DNA of 64,000 nucleotides, from NCBI RefSeq assembly GCF_947494875.1, contig NZ_CANLWM010000010.1, positions 62,001 to 126,000 of the forward strand, in the 5' to 3' direction. Source of the stretch: an uncultured Williamsia sp. (GTDB lineage Bacteria; Actinomycetota; Actinomycetes; Mycobacteriales; Mycobacteriaceae). A model generated the notes under the pieces. That model had not been told where the DNA came from, did no database searches, and saw nothing but the letters and a program-made list of their open reading frames with translations. Below are positions 41,753 to 50,080 of this stretch, in pieces; positions within the stretch are counted from its first letter, which is position 1; every line of letters begins with the position of its first letter. The position numbers and the translations under genes are program-made.

Positions 41753-42610
41753 TCAGATGTGGTAGTCGTACCACTTCAGGTAGCCACCCGCGTCGATGCG
41801 GAACTGGCCACCGGTGACGAACCGGGATTCGTCGGAGGCGAGGTAGACGACGGTGTCGCTGATGTCGCTCGGCTCGACGTAGGGCACCGGCATCGCCTGC
41901 TGCACATGGAAGATCGGCTCGGCGTCCTCGCGCTGCGGGTCCTCCAGGTCGGGCCGGAACGTGCGGTACATCGCACTGTTCTGCAGCATCGTGGTGTTGA
42001 CGTTCGTCGGGTGGATGACGTTCGCACGGATGCGTCGCGGCGCGAGATGTGTCGCGAGCTCGTAGGTGTACTGCGACAGGAGACGCTTCGAGGTGATGTA
42101 GGCCGTGCCGCCGGGGTCCTCGCCGGGGTTGTCGTTCTTCGCCAGGTCCATCAGGGCGGCGGTGGAACCGGTCGCGATGATCGACGCCCCCTCCTGCAGG
42201 TGGGGGAGCGAGGCCTGGATGGCGTTGATCGTGCCGATGAGGTTGACATCGATGACGTCGACCCATGCCTCCCAGGCCTTGCCCTTGATGCCCGCGACGC
42301 CTGCCTGTGCGACGACGATGTCGAGGTGACCGAGCTCCTCGATGCCCTTGGCGAGCACCTCGCGGAGACGGCCCACGTCACGCACGTCGGCCTGCTCGAC
42401 GACCGCCTTGCGGCCGGTCTTCTCGATCAGCAGGCCGGTCTCGTCGAGATCCTCGCGCGCCGACATCGGGTAGGCGATGGAGTCGAGATCCTGGCAGATG
42501 TCGACGACGATGACGTCGGCACCCTCCTCGGCGAGCCGCACCGCATGGCTGCGACCCTGCCCGCGACCCGCACCGGTCACGAACGCGACCTTGCCCTCAA
42601 GTCGTCCCAC
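41753..42610 (-). CDS. Mycofactocin-linked SDR (TIGR03971-like, carveol dehydrogenase type)
   Basis: A 285-residue SDR from GTG 42610. The cofactor loop GAGRGQGRSHAVRLAEEGAD and the following VIVVDICQDLDSIAYPMS are the signature of the SDR subfamily associated with the mycofactocin redox cofactor, whose members keep NAD tightly bound and reoxidise it through mycofactocin. Ser in TGSTAALMDL and YITSK as the YxxxK pair. These enzymes oxidise secondary alcohols, including terpene alcohols such as carveol. No mft genes are in the window. Divergent from the SMP-30 gene across a double operator. Confidence 0.88.
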   Translation of the reverse strand: MGRLEGKVAFVTGAGRGQGRSHAVRLAEEGADVIVVDICQDLDSIAYPMSAREDLDETGLLIEKTGRKAVVEQADVRDVGRLREVLAKGIEELGHLDIVVAQAGVAGIKGKAWEAWVDVIDVNLIGTINAIQASLPHLQEGASIIATGSTAALMDLAKNDNPGEDPGGTAYITSKRLLSQYTYELATHLAPRRIRANVIHPTNVNTTMLQNSAMYRTFRPDLEDPQREDAEPIFHVQQAMPVPYVEPSDISDTVVYLASDESRFVTGGQFRIDAGGYLKWYDYHI

Positions 42611-42644
42611 GATTGCGTCCTCTCTCGAACTGAATGGTTGCGAT

Positions 42645-42675
42645 GAACAACGCTACATCACTTGTACTATTGTCA
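42645..42675. promoter_or_regulatory. Divergent promoter with two overlapping operator dyads (site 11)
   Basis: GAACA-N13-TGTAC (42645-42667) and CTACA-N13-TGTCA (42653-42675) are offset by 8 bp. TACTAT (42665-42670) is the rightward -10 candidate. The double site lies between the mycofactocin-type SDR and SMP-30 genes. Confidence 0.6.
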
Positions 42676-42727
42676 GAAGCTGTTCGCCGACGGCGATCCT
42701 GAGCCGCTGACATCGACGGGGGCGCAC

Positions 42728-43681
42728 ATGGAGTTCTCGACCGGTCAGCCCGTCCCGCACGTGGTCGCCGACGGTCTGGCCTTCCCCGAGAGCCCCATCG
42801 CGGCCGCGGACGGGTCGGTCCTGTGTTCGGAGATCGCGGCCGGGCGGATAACCCGTGTCCGTCGGGACGGCGCGCGGGAGACCGTGGCCGTCACGGGCGG
42901 TGGTCCCAACGGCGTCGCAGAACTGGCCGACGGTCGTATGGTCGTCTGTCAGAACGGCGGGTCCCGCTTCGGTGTCGGGCCGTGGCCCTACGACCTCCCC
43001 GGGTGCACCCGGCTCTTCCGCCCCGTCGGGGCACCGGACGAGCCCGTCACACCGCAGCTGCAGATCGTCGACCCCGACGGGTCGGTCCACACCCTGGCCA
43101 CCCACTTCACGGCGAAGACGGGTGAACGCCTGCCCCTGGTCCGGCCCAGCGACATCTGTGTCGACACCGTCGGGGGCTTCTACGTGACCGACGGCGGCAC
43201 CATGCACGGCCGTACGCGCGAGATGACGGGCCTGCTGTACGGGACGGTCGACGGCGACCTCCGGGAGATCGTGTTCCCGCTCGAGATGCCCAACGGGGTC
43301 GCACTCGCACCCGACGGCGCGACGCTCTACCTGGCCGAGACCCGCACCCGTCGCGTCTGGGCGTTCGGTCTCGAGGCGCCCGGGGTCGTCGGCAGAGCGC
43401 ACGGGTTCGCCACGGTCCCGGCCGGCGGGCCGCTCGGCGTCGGCGGCGCCGACGGGGTGTGCGTCGCCGACGACGGCCACGTTCTCGTCGCCACGCTGGG
43501 GACGGGTGGGGTGACGGTCTTCTCGCCCGACGGCCTGATCGTCGGGGCGATCGGCGCCGACGACCCGATGACCACCAACCTGACGCTGAGCCCGGACCAG
43601 GAGCGCCTCTACCTCACGCTGGCGTCGACGGGGCGACTCGTCGTCGTCGACGGGTGGCGGTCGATGGTCGGGATCGGGTGA
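42728..43681 (+). CDS. SMP-30/gluconolactonase-family hydrolase
   Basis: A 317-residue six-bladed beta-propeller of the SGL family from ATG 42728; an in-frame codon at 42662 lies in the -10 region and is rejected. Propeller signatures: VVADGLAFPESPIAAADG at the start with a metal-binding Glu, GPNGVAELADG, LPNGVALAPDGATLYLAET-type repeats (near residue 190) and GVCVADDGHVLVA. Family members hydrolyse lactones with a divalent metal; here a lactone made by a Baeyer-Villiger or P450 step is possible. Its stop overlaps the GTG of the adenylate cyclase gene (GTGA). Confidence 0.83.
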   Translation: MEFSTGQPVPHVVADGLAFPESPIAAADGSVLCSEIAAGRITRVRRDGARETVAVTGGGPNGVAELADGRMVVCQNGGSRFGVGPWPYDLPGCTRLFRPVGAPDEPVTPQLQIVDPDGSVHTLATHFTAKTGERLPLVRPSDICVDTVGGFYVTDGGTMHGRTREMTGLLYGTVDGDLREIVFPLEMPNGVALAPDGATLYLAETRTRRVWAFGLEAPGVVGRAHGFATVPAGGPLGVGGADGVCVADDGHVLVATLGTGGVTVFSPDGLIVGAIGADDPMTTNLTLSPDQERLYLTLASTGRLVVVDGWRSMVGIG

Positions 43682-45204
43682 CACCCAGCTCGGAGACCGG
43701 TCCGCGCAGACCGCGCGGGAGGCGCGTCGCGCCATTGGACGGGCCGGGTCTGCACTCGCGGCTCGTCGTGGCCGCACTCGTTCCCACCGTGGTCTGCGCC
43801 GTCGCCGTCGCCTTGGTGACCACACATCTCCTCCCGACCGCCGAGGCGTTCGACGACGCCGGCGTCCGGTCGACGAACACCGTGGCCGGGATCGTGTTCG
43901 CGGCCGTGGTCTTCCCCCTCGCCGGGCTGCTCGGGTTCCTCTGGACGACGCTGCCCGCCGGAGAACGCGACGAGCTCGCCGAACTCGAACTGCTGCAGCG
44001 GATCCCGTTCCGCATGACCGCGGTGCACGGCACCGTCTGGTTCGCGGCCGCCGCCGTCTTCGGCACGCTCAACCGTCCGACCCCGGTGCTGGGATCGTCT
44101 CTGGGCATCGGGCTCTCGCTCGGCGGCGTGCTCACCGGTGCGTTCTCGTACCTCCTCTGTGCGCGGGTGTTGCGGCCGGTCGTGGCCGCGGGCTTCGCCC
44201 GCCATCCGCCGCTACGACGGCGTGGTCCCGGGCTGCGGCTGCGGGCGATCCTCTCGTGGCTGGTCGGTACCGGAGTGCCGTTGGTCATGCTCGTCGTCGC
44301 GGCCGCGTACGCGTCGACGACCGAGGCCGGGCGGACGCAGGCGCTGGTCCTCGTCCTCGTCCTGGGGCTGGGGACGGCCGTGAGCGGTGTCGTCTTCGCC
44401 GCGCTGGCGGGGGCCGCGACCGCGGAGCCCATCGACGACATGCGCGCCAAGATGCGGCGCGTCGAGGGTGGTGACCTCGAGGTCGTGTCACCGGCATTCG
44501 ACGCGTCCGAGATCGGACTGCTGCAGGCGGGTTTCACCCGGATGGTCGCCGGTCTGGCCGAGCGCGAACGTCTCCGCGACCTGTTCGGTCGGCACGTGGG
44601 TCATCACGTCGCGCGGCTCGCGCTCCAAGACGAGGTGGGTCCCGGTCCCGCGGTCGGGGAGCGGGCGGTCCGTCGCGAGGCCGCGGTGGTGTTCGTCGAC
44701 CTGATCGGGTCGACCCGTATGGCCGCCACCGTCGACCCCGACGACTTCCTCGCGGCGATCAACGAGTTCTCCGCCGCGGTCGTCGAGGTCGTCGAGCGCA
44801 ACGACGGCTGGGTGAACAAGTTCATCGGCGACGCCGTCCTGGCGGTGTTCGGCGCGCCGACGCAGACTCCGGGATGGGCGGACGACGCGCTCCGTGCCTC
44901 CCGCGAACTACACGCCCTGCTGAACGCCGGCGCGGCACCACGGGTGGGTATCGGGGTGTCCGCGGGAACCGTCCTCGCCGGCAACGTGGGCGAGGAGCGG
45001 CGCTACGAGTTCACCGTCATCGGCGACCCGGTGAACGAGGCCGCGCGCCTCAGCGAGTCGGCGAAGAGACGGAGCGGGGTGCTGGCATCGGGATCGGCTC
45101 TGCAGCGGGCCGACGACGAGGAGGCCGCCCGCTGGCAGATCACCGGGTCGGAGGTGCTGCGCGGACGTCTGGACCCCACGGACCTCGCGGTGCCGCTCGT
45201 GTGA
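43678..45204 (+). CDS. Membrane-bound class III adenylate cyclase with HAMP domain
   Basis: A 508-residue protein: basic N-terminus, six hydrophobic segments (about residues 27-250), a HAMP linker (about 245-295, AEPIDDMRAKMRRVEGGDLEVV) and a class III cyclase domain (about 335-500). Metal-binding Asp are in VFVDLIGSTRMA and FIGDAVLAVFG; VIGDPVNEAARL is the later substrate-binding segment. The layout is that of mycobacterial Rv1318c-Rv1320c and Rv3645. It is translationally coupled to the SMP-30 gene, which ties cAMP signalling to this pathway. A catabolite or lipid signal sensed at the membrane is a possible role. Confidence 0.87.
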   Translation: MTPSSETGPRRPRGRRVAPLDGPGLHSRLVVAALVPTVVCAVAVALVTTHLLPTAEAFDDAGVRSTNTVAGIVFAAVVFPLAGLLGFLWTTLPAGERDELAELELLQRIPFRMTAVHGTVWFAAAAVFGTLNRPTPVLGSSLGIGLSLGGVLTGAFSYLLCARVLRPVVAAGFARHPPLRRRGPGLRLRAILSWLVGTGVPLVMLVVAAAYASTTEAGRTQALVLVLVLGLGTAVSGVVFAALAGAATAEPIDDMRAKMRRVEGGDLEVVSPAFDASEIGLLQAGFTRMVAGLAERERLRDLFGRHVGHHVARLALQDEVGPGPAVGERAVRREAAVVFVDLIGSTRMAATVDPDDFLAAINEFSAAVVEVVERNDGWVNKFIGDAVLAVFGAPTQTPGWADDALRASRELHALLNAGAAPRVGIGVSAGTVLAGNVGEERRYEFTVIGDPVNEAARLSESAKRRSGVLASGSALQRADDEEAARWQITGSEVLRGRLDPTDLAVPLV

Positions 45205-45207
45205 GGG

Positions 45208-46026
45208 TCATCGGCCGGTGAAGCGTGGCTCCCGGCGGTCGAGGAATGCGGCGACGCCCTCGGCGACGTCGTCGGTGCCGGCGACCTGTTCGACGACCAC
45301 CGACTCGGCGAAGAACGCCGCCGACCGATCGGTGTCGGGCGCGGCGTTCACCAGTGCCTTCGCCGCGGCGATGGCCCGGGTGGGACCCGTCGCGAGTTCC
45401 GACGCCCATCCTGCGACGAACGGGTGCAGTTCCTCGGGCTCGACCACGGCGTTCACCAGCCCGATCCGATGGGCGTGCTCGGCGTCGAGGGGACGACCGA
45501 AGAAGAGCAGTTCCTTCGCCACGTTCATCGGCAGCTTGCGGGCGAGGAGATAGGCGGCGCCGCCGTCCGGTGCGAGTCCGCGCTTGACGAAGATCTCGAT
45601 GATGCGCGCCGTCGACGCGGCGACGACGAGGTCGCAGGCCAGCACCATGCTCGCCCCGACACCCGCGGCGGTGCCGTTGAGTGCACAGACGACCGGCTTC
45701 TCGCAGTCGAGGATCGCCGACACCACGGCTTGCGATCCCTCCCGCAGGATGCGGGCCGCGTCGCCGGGAGCCCGTGTCGGATCGGGTGCCATCTCGGGGT
45801 CGGACAGGTCGGGTCCGGTGCAGAAGTGCCGGTCGCCGGCGCCGGTGAGGACCACGGCTCGCGTCGTCGGATCGCCTGTGGCAGTGCGTAATGCGTCGAC
45901 GAGGCCGCGTTGCATCCGCCGCGTCACGGAGTTCCCGCGCGACGGCCGGTCGAGGGTCACCCAGAGGACGCCGTCGGCCGTGGTGACGCCGAGACCGTCG
46001 ACGGGGGCGTCGGCGAGAGGTGGCAT
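45208..46026 (-). CDS. Crotonase-fold (enoyl-CoA isomerase-like) protein
   Basis: A 272-residue crotonase starting at ATG 46026, after GGGAAGGA. Landmarks: VTLDRPSRGNSVTR, CTGPDLSDPE in the oxyanion region and LNGTAAGVGASMVLACDLVV. The first hydratase Glu is Ser. The second region ends in GLAPDGGAAYLL, the A-P-D-G-G of PaaG-like isomerases. A single-gene unit that converges with the cyclase gene (3 bp between stops) and is divergent from the SDR gene at 46134. Confidence 0.83.
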   Translation of the reverse strand: MPPLADAPVDGLGVTTADGVLWVTLDRPSRGNSVTRRMQRGLVDALRTATGDPTTRAVVLTGAGDRHFCTGPDLSDPEMAPDPTRAPGDAARILREGSQAVVSAILDCEKPVVCALNGTAAGVGASMVLACDLVVAASTARIIEIFVKRGLAPDGGAAYLLARKLPMNVAKELLFFGRPLDAEHAHRIGLVNAVVEPEELHPFVAGWASELATGPTRAIAAAKALVNAAPDTDRSAAFFAESVVVEQVAGTDDVAEGVAAFLDRREPRFTGR

Positions 46027-46069
46027 GGGGGTCCTTCCCGGTACGGCGGAGGTGCGCTGTCGGACGATG

Positions 46070-46092
46070 ATACATTTCGGATACAAGTGTTC
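46070..46092. promoter_or_regulatory. Operator site 12 (ATACA-N13-TGTTC) in divergent promoter
   Basis: ATACA (46070-46074) and TGTTC (46088-46092). Read leftward, TATCAT (46072-46067) is a -10 candidate for the crotonase; the site also faces the SDR at 46134. Confidence 0.6.
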
Positions 46093-46133
46093 CGCCGCGT
46101 CGGCGGACGTCGTCCCTCGGAACGGAGTGCAGC

Positions 46134-46931
46134 GTGTCGCGTCTGGAGAACCGGTCGGCCCTGGTGACCGGTGGAGGGCAGGGCCTCGGCCGTGCCGTGT
46201 CACGACGTCTCGCCCAGGAGGGTGCCCACGTCACCATCGTCGACCTGAACGAGGAGAAGGGGCGCGAGTGCGTCGGCCTCATCACCGATGAGGGTGGTTC
46301 CGCGGGCTTCGTGCGGGCGAACGTCGCCAAGCGCGACGACATCGCCGCCGCCGTCGCGGAGGCGACCGTCGACGGCAAGCTCGACGTACTGGTCAACGCC
46401 GCACAGTATTTCGCGATGCCGAAGGCCTTGGAGCTCGTCACCGACAAGGACTGGGAACTCTCGGAGGCCACCGGCCCCAAGGCGACCTTCCGGTTCATGC
46501 AGCTGGCCCATCCCGCACTCGTCGCATCGGGTGGCGCCTCGGTCGTCAACTTCGTGTCGGGATCGGCGCTCGCCGGCATCGGCTACACCGGGCCGTACTC
46601 GGCCGCGAAGGGTGCTGTGCACGCGCTGACGAAGGTCGCGGCGAAGGAGTGGGCCCGTCACGGGATCCGCGTCAACGCGATCTGTCCGTTCGCCCTCACC
46701 GACGTGCAGCGCGACATGATCGGTACCGAATGGGACAACTACACCCGGACCGCCGAGGGCTCACCCTTCGGCCGCGGCGCCGACCCCGACACGGAGATCG
46801 CCCCGGCGGTGGCGTTCCTCGCGAGCGCCGACTCGGGCTTCGTCACCGGGACCGTGCTCTACGTCGACGGGGGGATGACCGAGTTGTCGACGGTCGACTA
46901 CTCGGCGTCGCCCGGCGTCTTCGAGGGCTGA
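46134..46931 (+). CDS. Short-chain dehydrogenase/reductase
   Basis: A 265-residue classical SDR from GTG 46134, with TCGGAACGGAG upstream. Cofactor loop TGGGQGLGRAVS, VDLNEEKG suggesting NAD preference, NAAQYF in place of the usual NNAG, Ser in VSGSALAGIG and YSAAK as the catalytic pair. The C-terminal VTGTVLYVDGGMTEL is standard. Role: oxidation of a hydroxyl group of a pathway intermediate. Its last 34 bp overlap the 3' end of the glyoxalase-fold gene on the other strand. Confidence 0.85.
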   Translation: MSRLENRSALVTGGGQGLGRAVSRRLAQEGAHVTIVDLNEEKGRECVGLITDEGGSAGFVRANVAKRDDIAAAVAEATVDGKLDVLVNAAQYFAMPKALELVTDKDWELSEATGPKATFRFMQLAHPALVASGGASVVNFVSGSALAGIGYTGPYSAAKGAVHALTKVAAKEWARHGIRVNAICPFALTDVQRDMIGTEWDNYTRTAEGSPFGRGADPDTEIAPAVAFLASADSGFVTGTVLYVDGGMTELSTVDYSASPGVFEG

Positions 46932-47368
46932 GAGGGCACCCGCTCGATCAGTTCGATGCGGTTGTCGTCCGGGTCGAGCAGCATCATCCCGCGGTTGCCG
47001 TGGCGGAACGTCACGGTGGCCTCGGTGAGGTGGCGACCGCCGTGCGCGACGATCGCGTCCGCCATCGCCTGTGCGTCGTCCACGCGGAACGACAGATGCG
47101 TGAACCCCGGACGGGTCATCGGGCGAACCGGCTCGGCGGGCTCGGGCGGCGGGGTGAGATATCCCAGGAGTTCGATCCGCACCCCGTCCCGCTCCAGGTA
47201 GATCAGTTCGACCTCCACGTCGGGCACGTCGAGGAGTTGCGCGGTCTGCGCGTCGGCGGCCGTCAGGTGCCCGACGACGGCGAATCCCACCCCGTCGCAC
47301 CAGAAGCGGAGCGACCGGTCGAGATCGGTGACGCAGAGCCCGATGTGGGTGAGACGGGGGTCGGCCAC
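46898..47368 (-). CDS. VOC (glyoxalase/dioxygenase) superfamily protein
   Basis: A 156-residue protein with two beta-alpha-beta-beta-beta modules. Likely metal ligands: His8 (THIGLCV), Glu in IELLGYL, His in THLSFRV and Glu in NRIELIE. Size and motifs fit methylmalonyl-CoA epimerase, glyoxalase I or a small epimerase/lyase. In a branched-acyl-CoA pathway an epimerase is attractive but unproven. GTG 47368 is 13 bp after the ALDH stop, so the two are co-transcribed. Confidence 0.82.
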   Translation of the reverse strand: MADPRLTHIGLCVTDLDRSLRFWCDGVGFAVVGHLTAADAQTAQLLDVPDVEVELIYLERDGVRIELLGYLTPPPEPAEPVRPMTRPGFTHLSFRVDDAQAMADAIVAHGGRHLTEATVTFRHGNRGMMLLDPDDNRIELIERVPSQPSKTPGDAE

Positions 47369-47381
47369 GGGGTCGTCGTCC

Positions 47382-48872
47382 TCAGCCGTGGAGGAACGTC
47401 GTCTTGGTGTCGAGGTACTCGAGGATGCCCTCGCGCCCGTTCTCCGAGCCCAGCCCGGACTGCTTCACCCCGCCGAAGGGCGCATGGGGCTGCAGGGTCC
47501 AGGTGTTCACCCCGACGTTGCCGGCGCGCAGGGACTTGCTGACCCGCAGGGCGCGTCCCACGTCCCGCGTGTACACCGCGGCGGCCAACCCGTAGAGCGA
47601 GTCGTTCGCCAGCGCGATCGCCTCCGCCTCGTCGTCGAAGGGTTGGACGGTCAGCACCGGTCCGAACACCTCCTCCCGCACGACCTCCATGGAGCCGTCG
47701 ACGTCGGCGAGGATGGTCGGTTGCACGAAGTTGCCGGCCGACGGTCCGTCCGTGACACGGCCTCCACCGGCCACCACGGTCGCGCCGGACGCCACTGCCC
47801 CGTCGATGTGGGCCAGGACGCGGTCCATGTGCGGCCGGCTGATCATCGGCGCCGAGGTCACGGCCGGGTCGAACGGGCTGCCGAACGACGCCATCGCCGC
47901 GAAGCCGGACAGGGAGTCGACCACCTCGTCGTACGCGCCGCGCTGCACGAGGATCCGGGACTGACAGACACACACCTGCCCCGAGAGTCCGAGGAACGCG
48001 TTCCCGGCGGCGATCCCGACCGCCATGCCGAGGTCGGCGTCGTCGAACACCACCGCGGGGCTCTTGCCGCCGAGTTCCAACGACACCCGTCCGATCCGCC
48101 TGCCCACGGAGGACGCGATGGCGCCACCGACTGCCCGGCTGCCGGTGAACGAGACCTTGTCGACGCGAGGGTCCTCGACCAGGGCCGATCCGACGTCCCC
48201 ACCGCCGGTGACCATGTTGAACACGCCGGGCGGCAGGTCGGCCTCGGCGATGAGCTCGGCGATGCGCAGGCTGGTGAGCGGGGCGAGCTCCGACGGCTTC
48301 ACCACGACGGTGCACCCGGCCGCGAGGGCGGGTGCGACCTTCTGGGCGAGCAGGCTCATCGGCGCGTTCCACGGCGTGATCAGTCCGACCACCCCGACCG
48401 GTTCGCGGGTCGTGTAGGTGAACGGCTGACCCTCCTCCCAGGATGGGTAGGTCTCACCGGTGATCTTGTCGGTCCACCCGGCGTAGACGTCGAAGAGGTC
48501 CGCCGGGTAGTGCGCACCCATCTGGTAGAAGCCGACGAAGGAACTGGGCGTCGAGTTGTCCAGCGAGAGCAGGGTGTTGAGGTTGTCCGCGTCGGCGTGC
48601 ATCAGGTCGGCGATCCGGCGGAGTGCGTGTGCCCGTTCACGAGCCGGCATCCCCGGCCACGGGCCCTCGTCGAACGCCCGCCGCGCCGCCGCGACGGCGT
48701 CGGCCACCGTCGCGGCGGTCGCCGTGGGCGCCTCGAAGACGGTCTCGGAGGTCGCGGGATGCAGGTGCGGCAGCGGGGTGTCGACGCCGTCGATCCATGT
48801 GCCGTCGACGAACATGGCCTGGCGGGGGAGTGTCGCGGCGGACAGGTCCGAGAGCACCGAGATGTCAGTCAC
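47382..48872 (-). CDS. NAD(P)-dependent aldehyde dehydrogenase
   Basis: A 496-residue ALDH-superfamily enzyme. The general-base Glu266 is in LELGGKSP and the catalytic Cys301 in GQVCVC; the Rossmann loop SFTGSRAVG and KPSELAP are also present. It would oxidise an aldehyde from P450 or SDR action to the acid that is then activated with CoA. Start GTG 48872 lies seven bases after TACTGT (48885-48880), so a leaderless mRNA is likely. First gene of a two-gene unit with the VOC gene. Confidence 0.92.
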   Translation of the reverse strand: MTDISVLSDLSAATLPRQAMFVDGTWIDGVDTPLPHLHPATSETVFEAPTATAATVADAVAAARRAFDEGPWPGMPARERAHALRRIADLMHADADNLNTLLSLDNSTPSSFVGFYQMGAHYPADLFDVYAGWTDKITGETYPSWEEGQPFTYTTREPVGVVGLITPWNAPMSLLAQKVAPALAAGCTVVVKPSELAPLTSLRIAELIAEADLPPGVFNMVTGGGDVGSALVEDPRVDKVSFTGSRAVGGAIASSVGRRIGRVSLELGGKSPAVVFDDADLGMAVGIAAGNAFLGLSGQVCVCQSRILVQRGAYDEVVDSLSGFAAMASFGSPFDPAVTSAPMISRPHMDRVLAHIDGAVASGATVVAGGGRVTDGPSAGNFVQPTILADVDGSMEVVREEVFGPVLTVQPFDDEAEAIALANDSLYGLAAAVYTRDVGRALRVSKSLRAGNVGVNTWTLQPHAPFGGVKQSGLGSENGREGILEYLDTKTTFLHG

Positions 48873-48877
48873 GGCCT

Positions 48878-48900
48878 AGACAGTAGTACGTGCGATGTCC
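48878..48900 (-). promoter_or_regulatory. Operator site 13 (AGACA-N13-TGTCC) with -10 for the ALDH unit
   Basis: Read leftward: GGACA, then a 15-bp left part ending in GTAC, then TACTGT (48885-48880). It lies in the 33-bp gap between the crotonase stop and the ALDH start. Confidence 0.65.
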
Positions 48901-48905
48901 GATCG

Positions 48906-49754
48906 TCACGCCTCCGGTGGGAGCCACGCCGGGCGCCGGGTCACCTCGACGAACGCGTCGCGGTCGTGGTCGCGGGGCCAGCGCGGTTCGCGCTTGTCGA
49001 GGAAGGCCCCGAAGGCCTCGATCTGCTCGGGTGTGCCGATGGATCCCCAGTAGCCCGAGACGTCGACCTGGGGGAGGGCGCGGGCCATCTCCCGCTTCAT
49101 GGCGGCGCGGGCGGCGGGGCCGGTCGCGCGGACCCGGTCGAGCAGTGCGTCGGTCTCGCGCATGAGGTCGGCGGCGGGCACCACCCTGCCCACGAGGCCG
49201 AGGCGTTCCGCCTCGGTGGCGTCGACCCACTCGTTGCCGTAGATCAGGTGGTTCGCGCGCAACGTCCCCAGCCGCTGGGGTAGCCGCGAGGCCAGGAACG
49301 CCTCGTAGACACCCCGTGTCAGGTCCGGGACCCGGAACCTGGCGGTGTCGGCCGCGATCACCAGGTCGGCGAAGAGGGTCATCACCAGTCCGCCGCCGAG
49401 TGCGACGCCGTCGACGCTGCACACCACGATCTTCGGGATCCGTTGCAGCGTCTCGAACGGCGTCCCGTCGTAGGCCTCGGTGAACGCGTCCCAGCGGCGG
49501 TCACCGTCGGGCCGTGCGTTCATGTCGCCACCGGCGCAGAAGTTGCCCTCCGAGCCGGTGATGACGAGGAAGTCGAGGTCCGGCTCGTCGGCGACGATCA
49601 TGGCGGCGCGTTTGATCCCGTGGTATCCGTCGGCGGTCACCGCGTTGCGCTTCTCGGGACGGTGGATGGTGACGGTCAGCCGATCGCCGGAGATGCGGGC
49701 GCGCAGTTCCGGGGTCCCGAGATCGACGTCGACCTCGTCGGGGAGTGGTGTCAT
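48906..49754 (-). CDS. Crotonase-fold (enoyl-CoA hydratase/isomerase family) protein
   Basis: A 282-residue crotonase from ATG 49754. Landmarks: VTIHRPEKRNAVTAD, FCAGGDMNARP in the oxyanion region and VDGVALGGGLVMTLFADLVI. The hydratase Glu positions read Val (GGGLV) and Asp (RVPDLTRG). The C-terminal region is rich in Arg and Asp, with a Trp-Pro-rich end (EPRWPRDHDRDAF). It follows the lipoyl carrier gene by 9 bp in a two-gene unit, which suggests that the two work in one step or consecutive steps. Confidence 0.84.
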   Translation of the reverse strand: MTPLPDEVDVDLGTPELRARISGDRLTVTIHRPEKRNAVTADGYHGIKRAAMIVADEPDLDFLVITGSEGNFCAGGDMNARPDGDRRWDAFTEAYDGTPFETLQRIPKIVVCSVDGVALGGGLVMTLFADLVIAADTARFRVPDLTRGVYEAFLASRLPQRLGTLRANHLIYGNEWVDATEAERLGLVGRVVPAADLMRETDALLDRVRATGPAARAAMKREMARALPQVDVSGYWGSIGTPEQIEAFGAFLDKREPRWPRDHDRDAFVEVTRRPAWLPPEA

Positions 49755-49763
49755 GGGTACTGA

Positions 49764-49991
49764 CTACTCGATCTCGGCGACCAGGGTGCCGATGTCATGG
49801 GTGGTGTCCACATCCACCTTCCAGTGCACGACGCCCGACGCCGGTGCCTCCACGTCCATCTCGACCTTGTCGGTCGCGATGGCGTAGAGCGGATCACCCT
49901 CGTCGACCGTCCCGCCCTCCTCGACGTAGAGGGTGATCACCTCGGCTTCCGTGATGGCGTCACCGGGCTTGGGCATTCGCGCTTCCGTCAC
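49764..49991 (-). CDS. Stand-alone lipoyl (biotinyl/lipoyl attachment) domain protein
   Basis: A 75-residue protein that is a single lipoyl domain: MPKPGDAITEAEVITLYV, the modification hairpin ATDKVEMDVEAP with the target Lys in D-K-V, then SGVVHWKV and GTLVAEIE. GTG 49991 is preceded by GGGAG. In 2-oxoacid dehydrogenase complexes this domain is normally the N-terminal part of E2; here no linker or acyltransferase domain follows. It may serve the fused E1 at 38101-40149. The D-K-V (not M-K-M) sequence favours lipoate over biotin. Confidence 0.85.
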   Translation of the reverse strand: MTEARMPKPGDAITEAEVITLYVEEGGTVDEGDPLYAIATDKVEMDVEAPASGVVHWKVDVDTTHDIGTLVAEIE

Positions 49992-50080
49992 GTCACTCCC
50001 TGCTGAGATCGGGACCCGACGGCCGCGACGGACCAGAGGCACGGCGGCGTGGCCCACGGCCGGTCGGGCGATGGTCAATA

